Source: Brachionus rotundiformis
Lineage: Eukaryota; Rotifera; Eurotatoria; Ploima; Brachionidae
Direction: 5' to 3'
NCBI GenBank assembly: GCA_016802295.1
Contig: JAESIW010000154.1
Coordinates: 1,051,944 to 1,115,943, forward strand
Length of the DNA stretch: 64,000 nucleotides
In this document: positions 46,465 through 57,062 of the stretch, piece by piece
How the letters are laid out: each line of letters opens with the position of its first letter
Position numbering within the stretch: position 1 is the first letter of the stretch
Translations under genes and position numbers: made by a program
The notes under the pieces: generated by a model
Told to the model about the DNA's origin: nothing
The model's input: the letters and a program-made list of their open reading frames with translations, nothing else
The model's database searches: none

Positions 46465-48547
46465 TCAAACGCATTTCCATTGAACATAAATAGCCTTTTG
46501 CAAATTGGTACATGGATCCAAAAAAACCGAATAGTCATCAATCTCACATTTGGTCTGATTAGAGCAAAGCGCATTAATATAACTAAACGAGCTTTCAAAA
46601 TAACAAACTGGTTTAAAGTTCAAATTTTCCACATTGCCACACTGGGACACAGATGGATGGAGACCATAAAAAGCACAAACAACTTCAATTCGTCCCACTA
46701 AACACTCAATTTTCATGTTGCTATCCTCGCACCAGGTTTGCTCAAACATATTTGCTGTTTTATTTAGCGCTGGACATATTTCTGGCAAGTCAGTATTTAT
46801 CTGGCACTTACTGATTGTCTTGCTCCACCCTAAAGCATCAACACATTGGTACTGGACTAGCAGTTGTTTGTCATATAATGGACACAGGTCAACTCCGGCA
46901 ATTGAATTGACTGAGGCAAGCAAAGAACAAGAGTTCTTGCCCTCGCAGGCATTGAAAATAGTCTCGTATCCAGAACTGGTGTAGCATACGAGAAGCTCTG
47001 ATCCACTCATACACATAGACCTGCTTGTATTCGATTGTATGCCAAAGTATGCCGCGTATATGTGAAGAATCAAATCTGTAGGGCAAGTGAGAACCATTAT
47101 TGAATCCTCACAAAGACTGTATTCAATAGTGGCAAAGCCAAAGTAAGTTGATGTTGAATTTCCAAGCTCTAATGGTACATGAGGTGAAAAATCTGCCGAT
47201 ACACAACTCCCAACTAAATTTTGCTCAAATGGACAAAATGGAAGAGTAGCTTCAGTGGTTGGTGCTTGAGTCGTTGTGGTAATCAACGATGCCACACATT
47301 CCCATTCGGCATAAAGTATGTTCTGATATCCAGAGCACACTTTTAAATAGTCCGGAATATTCCGGTCCAGATCGGCTATTCGGCAAGATACTCTTCCATT
47401 GCACAAATTTTCCAAATAGTCTTGAGATTCATTTGAGTAGCATGTGTCCGGACTGCCTGTGTAAAACCCTCTCGGACAAGTTTTAAAATTTGGATCAATA
47501 CCATAAAAAGCGCACAAAATTCTTATGTAACCACTGGCGCAAGTAATTCTTACTTCATTTTCGCACCAGTAGTTATTCTGTGATCCTGGTGTTAGAGGAG
47601 AACAGATAGACTTTTTGGTAGTATTTTTAGGACATGCATCGATTTCAGCAAATTTGTTTGAATCAATACACTGGTACTGTATAAACAACTGATGATTATA
47701 CGAACCTTTACATGGATCACCTAAAAGACCATCTTTTACTTCGATTTCACATTTCTGTTCACCTTCACAGCCATTTACCAAATTTTCCGGGACCCAATAG
47801 CAAGCGTCATGTTTCACTTGGCCCTGTCTACAGTAATTAGTGTTTGTATCTGATTGTATTCCGTAATACATGGCATGAAATTTGAGAACTTGGTCACTCG
47901 GACATTGTAGAGAAACAACAGCACCATAGCAGTAAATAGCCTGTATAACTGGGTAGTTGAAGTAATAAGAGTCGGTCAAAGATAAGCCGACCGGCTCGGC
48001 AAAGTAATTTGTAGGACACAAATTGATATTGTAGTCAGATGGATAAATTGATTTAATGTCACTTTTGACTATGCATGTCTGAATAGTGGTTGTGGTGGTA
48101 GTGGTAGTAGAAGTGGTAGTAGTTGAAGTTGTAGTAGTGGATGTAGTGGTAGTTGTAGTAGTAGTAGTGGTTATAGTTGATGTTGTAGAGGTTGTAGAAG
48201 AGGTTGTAGAGGTCGAAGTTGTGCTCGAACTTGAAGTTGAACTTGAGGTTGAAGAGCTGGTTGATGTGGTAGTCATGGTGATTGCTTTTGTGGATTCTAC
48301 AATTGGTGTAGAGTCCTCTTTATCTAATTGGTACACCGGTATTAGGCCTATTACTACGCCAACTACCACCATTCCAACCACGGCGGCTATAATTGGCCAA
48401 TTTTTTTTTAAAAAACTTTTCTCTGGTCTGAAAAATTTATTTAAATTTAATAAAACAATATCAACTATGGCAAAAACTTAACAACCTTTTAATTAAGCTT
48501 TCTTTGTTGTTGGAATCGATTTTGGTGCTTTCGCTAGGAGAGCTCAT
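46465..48547 (-). CDS. Type II membrane protein with long Ser/Thr stalk and four SUEL/Gal_lectin domains, lectin D
   Basis: Exons 48547-48486 and 48427-46465 join in phase to 674 residues. A ~32-residue cytoplasmic tail leads to a membrane span (WPIIAAVVGMVVVGVVIGL). A low-complexity Ser/Thr stalk of about 65 residues follows (~72-134), then four lectin domains (about 178-270, 300-395, 455-550 and 587-674). Domain marks include MYYGIQ, CAFYGIDPN, AYFGIQ, CAFYGLHPS, GDPCKG, IQYQC and VQWKC. The stalk is expected to be O-glycosylated and to hold the lectin head away from the membrane. Gene layout resembles lectin A (two exons) more than B and C. Confidence 0.9.
48086..48290 (-). repeat. Trinucleotide-rich low-complexity tract encoding the lectin D stalk
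   Basis: Imperfect ACA/ACT/TCA-type codon repeats encode a Ser/Thr run. Such tracts vary in length through slippage, so stalk length may be polymorphic. The valine-rich open frame on the opposite strand is its mirror and is not a gene. Confidence 0.85.
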
Positions 48548-48693
48548 TTTGTCAAATAAAATGAAAAAAAGATTTTTTTATAAAATAAGTTTATTTAAAG
48601 TTAAGCAACTAAAATTAATTGATTAAAAATGGTTGTTTATGCTGTTAACAATAACAAGCAATTAAATTAAGTTTATTTTTTATTGATTTTTGT

Positions 48694-50833
48694 TTAATTA
48701 CTGTTCTGAGCCCATTTTTCGACTGACGCTTTGCTGAACAATATGTAAACGATGGCACCAAATAAATAAATTGCTGCTGTTAGGTAAAAAACATGCTGCC
48801 ATTCGTGTTGAGTGCTGTCCGGGGTCAAAACACCAACTATGTATGGAGAGACTATGCCAGATATGGTCGCAAATGTGTTGGAAATTCCAAACAAAATTCC
48901 AGAATATTGGCCACCAATTTCGTTGATGTTTACTTGAAAACCAGCGCCTGAATTGCAGCCCAAGAACCCCACGCCGAGCGCGAGTAGAAATACACCCATG
49001 TACGGATTGGCACAGGTGACCAGCGACAAGACAAGTACAGCAACCATGGGTACTAGGAGACCGATTCCATTGAACATTTTTCTAATTGATGACTTGGAAA
49101 TTGCGCCGCTGATTATCAATCTGTCACTTATTACACTTGAAACCATGGCGCAAGCCCAGCAACTTATGTAAGGTATTGAAGAAAACAAGCCATTCTTAAT
49201 GTAAGGAAGTAGTCAATTAAACCATTTAAACTATTATTGTTAAAAATAATTTGGCTTCTAGGAAATAATAAAAAATACCAAGCAAAATATTTTTTATTTT
49301 TCTGGTTAATTAAAAATTTATTTCATAATCTAATAATAGAAAAATAGTATGCTTTCTTTCCAATGGAAAAATACTTAAAAAACAGCTAATTTTAGCAATT
49401 TGATGAACACAATACTTGAGGGTTTGAATAGAGGAGATTGAGCCACTTGATTTTACTTAAAATGTCTAAAATAATTAAGATAAAATTTTGTTTTATGTAA
49501 AAAGATGTAATATATGAAAAGATAAGGTAGTAAGTGGTGTGAATTTTAGAATTATCTGCTACAAAACTCTGCTAACTTATGAAAACTTAAAAATTAATCA
49601 AGAATCAAAAAAAAGTGCTTATTGGAACAAAAAATTTAATATTAAAAATATTGCATAATTAATTAGAATTTAAATTTTTAATAAAAGATAAATTAATTTG
49701 ATGATAATTACCGATTTGATGTCGAAGCGAAGAACATCCTTCATAAAGCTTGGCAATTGAGTCAAAAACATATAATTTCCCCAATTGTGGCACAAATGAG
49801 CTATAAAAATGGCAATGCATGGCTTAGAGGTGAATATTGAGATCCAGGGAATTGAATAAGGATTTTTAACCTTCTGTCTCAGAGGCTCTTCCTCATTTAT
49901 TTTACTAAAATCTTCACAAGTGTGGCTAATTACAAAGCTTTTTTCTTTAGAGCTAATAAAACGATGCTCGCTTGGCGAATCTGCTGTCAAGCAAATAAAT
50001 AAAATGAACCATAAAATTCCCAAAGATCCTTTTTAAGTCTTAATTTTAAATAAAATTTTTGAGCAAAATGAGTACCAAATAAATAGAACATTAGCTTCCA
50101 TCCATCTTCTAGACCGCACAAAAAGCCTCCCAAAGGCAAAGCAATTACATTGCCGATATTGGCGCCCGATGTGGCAAAGCCAATTATTCGCGATTTTTCA
50201 AATGGAGGTGTCCATTTTATGAACATGGCACTTATTGCCGGCCACATCATGCCCTATTAAAGATATTAAATTAAGACCCAAAGCGGATCATGAAGCAAAC
50301 ATGAGAGAGTCCTATTAGAAATCTACAAGACATCAAGGCTCCGTAGCCCAGTTCAGCACTGGGAACAATTAAAATTGTGAATATGGAACCGATCAGCATG
50401 GATATACCAAGCACTATTTTGGGGCCGTACTTCATAGACAGCCATCCTCCTGGAATCTTGGATCCAAAGATAAAAATTAATAGTTTATTTTTAATATTTG
50501 TACCTGAGTGAATATATAGCCATAAAAATATGAAGATAATATCAAGCCTTGGACAGATTTTGACCAAACAAAAGTACCCGAGTCCTTGGTTGAATTTTTG
50601 TGGTCCGGTTTGAAAAGACAAGTATCATTTGCATCGTCAATGGACGGTCCAATGTGGTGGTTTGGATCCGAATCTTGGAGAGCGGATGAATTGACCATTA
50701 CCACTATGCTGATGCCCATGTCTATTTTTTGCATGTACTGCAATGCTACGCCCATAAAAATCACCAATGCTAGCAAAAATCGGACCGATATTAGCAACGA
50801 TGGATTGGATTTGGGGTCTAATGGCTCTTTCAT
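48694..50833 (-). CDS. SLC17-type organic anion transporter (major facilitator superfamily)
   Basis: Minus-strand exons 50833-50504, 50456-50301, 50253-50076, 50028-49712 and 49194-48694 join in phase to 493 residues, normal for SLC17 (sialin, vesicular glutamate and phosphate-type transporters). About 12 membrane spans are expected. Visible marks are GVALQYMQKIDMGISI in helix 1, a long glycosylated first external loop (NSS, NDT, NST), FVWSKSVQGLILSSYFYGY, the IPGGWLSMKYGPK motif-A loop, GMMWPAISAMFIKWTPPFEKSR, and WGNYMFLTQLPSFMKDVLRFD. Substrate within the family cannot be told. The fourth intron (49195-49711) is about 500 bases, longer than the others. Confidence 0.92.
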
Positions 50834-51070
50834 GGTTTTTTTTTTTTTCCAAAGTGAATTAAACAGTTGTTCTAATTTTAAGTAATAATTTATTTAAATT
50901 TAGCATCGAGCTATTTAAATTATGGAATTGTGAGTTAATTTTGAATTGAATTAGACTATGTGCGATAAGCTAAATAGATAAGATGAGAGACTTTATAGAA
51001 AAAAAATGAATAAATAAATTTTATTATTTTATTTAAATGGTTTAATTTTTTTTTTCATATTTATAATTAA

Positions 51071-53654
51071 TTAAAAAAAAAGTTTTTTTTTTAAATTTAA
51101 ATTTTGATTGCGTCTTTTGGTCTTGTTATTTTGTTTCTTAGTTTTTTTTTTGTTCTTATTAATTGATTTATCCTTGCACCAAATTGAAGTCAAATCGATT
51201 ATAACCAAAGTTAAAAAGAATCCAATCAGTACAATTATTGCAATTATTAGTGATGTTTTTTTTACCAAATTTACTGCTTTGAGTTCAGAGGACTCGATTT
51301 GACATTTGTCCCCGCTGAATAATTTAAAGCATTTGCATTTTGGCTCAAAATTGCTCGCGTGGCAGACACCATTTTTCGAGCATGTCTCATTGGCACAAAC
51401 ATCAACTTCAAACTGGCAATTTTTTCCATAAAAATATGCGCCACAAGAGCAATTATACGCATAAGGGCCGGACGAGTTTCTATTCTGGATACAAATGCCG
51501 CCATTAATGCATGGATTAGATGAACAAGGTCTCAGATCCAGATTACAAGAAAGCCCCCCGTAGTCTTCATCACATATACATTGGTATTCTTTTTGGCCTA
51601 CAAAAGTGCACACACCGTGATTAGAACAATTGGAAAGGCAATTGCCAAAATCATTATCTGTTTTCAAAAATTCATTTAATGTTTCTATTCCAAGTTGCTG
51701 AACTGAGAACCCGCTTGCGTTATTTACAAAGTCATAAAGCTTATCCACTGAAGTGGTCAAAGAAACTCCCGAATAACTTGATGTTTCCCTTTCACTAGAG
51801 CCTATATAAAATAAATAAATTAGTTTTTTAGATAAATTTTATTAATATTATTTATATTATTATTTTGTTAATTTAATAAACTTTGAAATAGATATGCAAA
51901 AAGACAGCTATTTTAATGAATAAAAATCAAATAAAACCGAATTTCCGCTTAAATTGTTGTCTTTATTTGATCTAAATAATGCCAAAAATTTTTCTTCTTT
52001 TTTAAATATAAACCAAGCAAAATTATATAAATATTTTAATTCAAAAATAGCCAAATAAATGGTCAAAGATATCCCATAATCATTTTTGTCTCAAATTCTA
52101 ATAAAACATTTATTTGTCAAAAAATTAATAATTAAAAATGTTCTCAATTAAAAATTGAATTTTTAGTTTACTTAAAAATACTATGAAGAAATTTCTCTCT
52201 AACTTTTTGCCTATTTAATAATTATAAATGATATTCTAGCCACTTAATTAGCTTGATGCAAATATTAATTTTCCCAACTTGTCTCCCCAGCTAAATACCT
52301 TTCAAACTGTTCATAACTAACTATAGAAAATTATAATTATAATCAACATTGAGCTATTAAATTAAAGTTATTAATTAAGATTGGAATGCTCATGAATTTT
52401 ACCATGCAAAACAGATTTACGAATCTAATGAAAACAAGCTTTTTATTAGAGGTAAGATTGCACATAAAATTATCCATAAAATGGTACCTTGATCAATATA
52501 TGTAAATATGGTGAGTTTCTGAACAGCTGATGCTAAAATAGCCAACGTGGACGTTAAAATGAGTTTATTATTATCATCTATTTTCCATAACTTGATGTGA
52601 TAGTGGGCAGAAATAAGGTTATTGTTCATATAAGCAATAAACTTTACATTTCCGCCGTGACTTTTTGTATCAATTGAATTATTGGTATTCAAATTCCAAA
52701 CTACTAGGCTACCGTTATGGAGACCTAATACCAAAATATCTTTTTTAATAAATTTAATTGCTGAAATGTTTTCTATCAAAATCGAATTATTAGTGGTATT
52801 TGAATCTGAATTGTACATTTTGAACCCGTCTGGTGAACAATAGCCAACATCATTTGTGTCTGAATTTACATCAATTTCTTCACTAATTGCCAAGTCGGGA
52901 ATTTCGAACAATATTTTCTTGGTATTCAAGTCTACCAATTTAATGGTAAAATTTGAAGTACTTATTTTAAAAACAACCACCAAAATGACTGGTTGAATAC
53001 TCAAAATTTCTACTCTTACAATTTTTTGGTCAAATTCAATTTTTTTAAATGGTTTTAAAAGAATAGAGTCCCATAATAAAATAGTTTTATCATATGAAGC
53101 CGTAATAAAAACTGACTGATTTAGTCTTGTAATTGAAGATACAGTATTTGAATGATTTTTTTGAGTCTTTGTAGAATCTAAATCTTTCACATGCCAAAAC
53201 GTAATTGATCCATCATTTTCACCATCAGCCAGCAACTTATCTGAAATTTTTTCCAATGAATATGTTCTTGAGGTCTTTTGAACCTCTTGTCTTTCCATTG
53301 TTTGAATATTTATTTTATTCATAAAATTCGCTGAGCCATTCTCAGATCCAAAAGAAATGTCTTTATTTGTTTAAATTAAAATTAATTTACCTTCATTTTG
53401 CACTATCTTTTAAGATCCTTATAATTTTTTTTAAAAGGATCCAAGAAAAGATGGTGCATGATTTAGTTGATCTACAAATAATAAAACTACTTTTAATTTA
53501 ATCAAATTAAAATTTATTTATTATTTGTTTCTTTTGTAGATCAAGATATATAATTTTTTAAAAAATAAAAAAAACTACATAAGTTGGCCGGTTGAATAGA
53601 AGATAACTGTAAAGATAACGCAATGCAAAAAAGTAAACTCATTTTTTTTTCCAT
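51071..53654 (-). CDS. Type I membrane protein with WD40-like repeats and three EGF domains, copy 1
   Basis: Exons 53654-53579, 53360-52488 and 51801-51071 join in phase to 559 residues. Exon 1 encodes a signal peptide (MSLLFCIALSLQLSS region). Exon 2 encodes several WD40-type repeats (GSITFWHVKD, SYDKTILLWD, NGSLVVWNLN, HYHIKLWKI). Exon 3 encodes three EGF-like domains with six-cysteine spacing (from about residue 370 to 475), a membrane span (LIIAIIVLIGFFLTLVIIDL) and a very basic Lys/Asn-rich cytoplasmic tail. WD40 propellers are normally cytoplasmic, so a secreted propeller fused to EGF and a membrane anchor is unusual. Function is unknown; a cell-surface recognition role is a guess. Paralogous to the gene at 54158-55779. 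Confidence 0.82.
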
Positions 53655-54157
53655 ATTTTTTTGGTTGGTACAAAAATTTCTAATAGCAAAAAAATCAATG
53701 TAGCAAAAATTAATTATTAAAAGTTTTTTTTACTAAATAAATATGAAATTTTTGTTTAATTAAAAAAAACTGTAATAAAGTGTATGATATTTTATGATAT
53801 TTTGATTTTAAGTTAAATAAAAATTGAAATTTGAGCACTTTTTATAAATTAAATTGATTTTTATTACCTATTTATTTTAGTCTTACTTTTTGATTAAATA
53901 ATTGACAACTTTTAAGAGTTTTAAAAATTATTTATATATATAAAATGCGTAATTAGTTATTGACAAATTGTTTTCTTCATAATTAAATGCTCTATAAGAG
54001 AAAAAAATTCTAAATAAAGTTAAATAAATCGAATCCATCATAATGCAGAAATTAGATTGACAAAATTAAAGTAATCGAGGTTGTGCTGTACCAAATAAGG
54101 ACTTAATTACATATTTTAAAAAAAGTTTTAAATTTTTGTCTTTTAATAAGAATAATT
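53655..54157. other. Spacer between the two WD40-EGF genes
   Basis: About 500 AT-rich bases, 3' flank of copy 2 and promoter side of copy 1. No further feature recognised. Confidence 0.45.
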
Positions 54158-55779
54158 TTAAATTTTATTGACATAAACAAATCGCTTGACTTCAATGTTT
54201 TCTTTTGGTTCTGGTTTTCTTTTTTTAATACATATCGAGGCTAAATCATTTGCCAAAAATAAACAAAATATAATCATGATGATAATTAAAGCAATAATGG
54301 TCGAAGTTTTAATTACATATTTTCTAATAACCATTTCTTTGGACTCTATTTGGCATTTTTCCCCACTGTACAAATAAAAACATTTACAATAAATGTTACG
54401 GTTTTGATCAACTTGGCAAAGTCCATTTTCTGAACATGTTTCATTCGCACAAATATCTATTTCTTTTTCACAATATTTGCCAAAGTAGAACTTTTCCATA
54501 CACTCACATCGAAAGCTTCCTAATTCGTTTATGCATGTACCATTGTTAAGACACGGATTTGAAGAACAAGATCTCTTGTCTATTTGACACAAAGCACCAC
54601 TAAAATTCTCATAGCATTCGCATTCTAGATAATTTCTTTTTATGAAGTATTTGCATCTACCATTATTTGAACAGTTTGTCAAGCAATAATTAAGGTCCAG
54701 TTTATATTTAATCAGACGTTTATACTGGTCCAAGTCATCTATTTCCAAATAAATTATGTCATTTTCTTGGCTCGGGATAGATTCGACCGGTGATGTCTTT
54801 GGATAAGTGTGATAAGCATCTTGGGTCACTTTATATGAAATACATTGATTTAAGTCTTGGAATGATAGTTTACCAGGATTAGAAATTATCACTAAAGATG
54901 TTGGCATTTCAATATCAAATGAGTTTATTAAACTAAAATTATCTGTGTTCCATATCTTGACTAAATTATCATTTCCAAGCGAAATAAGATTTTGAATATA
55001 TTCATTGACAGCACTATATCCGAATGTGCATCAATAGAACTATTAATTACCCTATTTTTTAAATCTATAACTCTAATATTACCATTTTTTATACCACTTA
55101 ACAAAATAGATGAATTCAATTTAACCAGACTAAATGTCACAGATCCAGGTGGTAGATAAAAAATTGTAGTCCCATTTATAAAATGTATTCTTGTATTGTA
55201 TCTACATGCTAGAGCCATTATTTTAGTATCTATAAATTCAACATTTTTAAAGTCAAGACATGCAATTTTATAGCTTTGGATTAAATCAAAATTTAAACCA
55301 TTCCAAAATTTAATATAATATGTATCAAGTGAAAAAAACATATTGTTATCATTTGGTAAAATTTTCAACTTAATGATATAATTAGGTGTATGAGCATTTG
55401 TGACTGACTTAACCAACAATTGGTCAAATAAATTCCATGCTTTAATAGAACCATCTTTAGATGCACTTATCAAATACGAGCAGTTGATTGCCAATAGTGA
55501 GGTTATTTCGCGATTGGAATGGTTAAATGAAAGCTCAAGTTTGTTTTCTGCATAATTCCAGATATCAACTTTTCCATCACTTGTGCCAGCAGCTACCAAA
55601 TATCCTCCTATTGATTCAAGAGAAGTGTAGTTGCTTGTGTCATTAAAAAGGCAAGCGATTTCATTTGTTTCATTAAAGATTTTTATCTGGCCATTCTTGG
55701 AACTTGCTGCAAAATAAAAATCATTCATTTTAATTTCTCTAAACATCATTATTATTAAAACAATTGATCCAAATATCAT
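54158..55779 (-). CDS. WD40-EGF type I membrane protein, copy 2 (intronless, apparent frameshift)
   Basis: One uninterrupted stretch encodes a hydrophobic N-terminus (MIFGSIVLIIMMF, likely signal sequence), WD40-type repeats (GQIKIFNE, GKVDIWNY, DGSIKAWNLF), then in another frame NDNLVKIWN, three EGF domains, a membrane span and a basic tail. The frame changes between HSD and YSAVNEY near 55015-55025. Loss of one base there would explain it, because both sides continue the same WD repeat. Copy 1 has two introns at places where copy 2 has none, hinting at a retrocopy or intron loss. It is either a recently broken gene or a sequence error; about 540 residues if the frame were continuous. Confidence 0.75.
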
Positions 55780-57062
55780 ATTGATAATTTTGGAAATAAT
55801 TTCTTGTTCTTATTGACTGAAATAAAAAATAATGAGTGAAAATTCTTTAATTTTAATTGATTTATAAACGAAATTTTAAAGTAAATATTATTCCATCTCG
55901 ATTAATTTCTTAATGTTTTTTTAAATATTGAATTAGCTACATTAAATATCATACAAACTTCTCTTTTTTACATTTAAATTTTAAATTAGGATTTTGAAAT
56001 AACATTTAGTTCATTTTCTATATATTTTTTCTCAATAAATTATTATTCTATTTTTGTTAATATTTTTCAAATGTAAAATGTTTGTTAATGATATAAATAA
56101 AATTTTCTGTATCAATTGAAAACTGACAGGTTTTTGTGATATTTTTCTAAGCATATTTAATTTATCTATTAATTATTTATTTCCATCGTTATTGCTGATC
56201 TAGTTGGATAGATTTTTAATTTATAAAATTATAAAATTTGAGCTAAATTGATCTGATTTTCTTGAAAAGCAAATCAGTTACCTTTTTGTAATTAAAACAA
56301 ATGTTTTAAAGCATAGAATATTACTTTGGCATTCGTTGACTTAAAAAGATTGGATATTTAAAATCTATCCAATTTCCAAGAGTCGATGACCATTTCAATT
56401 AATCAATTAGATTTACCTTTATATATAAATTTTAATAAAATTTATAGTTTTTGGGTCCAATTTCAGATGAAAATGGTTTTGGAGTCTCTTTGACCACTTC
56501 AGTGGATAGGCTTTGTAAATAACGAAAGCGGATTCTCAGTTCAGCAACTTGGAATAAAAACATTAAATTATTTTGGCAATTGTCTTTCCAATTGTTCCAA
56601 TCACGGTGTGTGCACTTTAGTAGGCCGAAAAGAGTCTAGACCTGAGACCTTGTTGATTCAATCCCTGCATTAATTGTGGCGCATATTTTTATGGATAAAA
56701 TTGCCAATATCAAGTTAATCTTTGTGATATTGACTAATTTAATTATTTTATTTATAAATATGTTATTACTAATAAATTGTTAAAAAATAATGCTACTTAA
56801 GTCCTTGTTTTACTATTTATCTCGGTCGTCTCTGTTACTATAATTATCTAAATATTTTTAATTTTTTATAATAGAATAAAATTCAATTTTCTCTTTTTAA
56901 ATGACAATATTAATACAAAACTTACATGATATCAAAATTTAAAAACTATTAAATATTTATTTATTTTATTCAAAGTAAAAAAAAAAGACCCGTCTGTATT
57001 TTTTAGTTTCTAAACAACTTGAAAACTATTTACCTGTATTTTTATGAGGAGAATATTTTTTT
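55780..57062. other. AT-rich intergenic region containing an EGF-exon fossil
   Basis: Besides the degenerate segment at 56460-56740, nothing was recognised. The last part forms the 5' flank of the serine protease gene. Confidence 0.45.
56460..56740 (+). pseudogene. Degenerate fragment of the WD40-EGF gene's EGF exon
   Basis: Translated with frameshifts, this shows GVSLTTSVDRL, GFSVQQLGI, FGNCLSNCSNHGVCT and CGAYFYG-NCQ, all near-copies of exon 3 of the gene at 51071-53654. It has stops, frameshifts and a deleted middle EGF domain, and runs on the opposite strand from both intact copies. Confidence 0.85.

Noticed and set aside
48086..48481. Valine-rich plus-strand open frame
   Set aside because: It is the antisense reading of the Ser/Thr codon repeats of lectin D.
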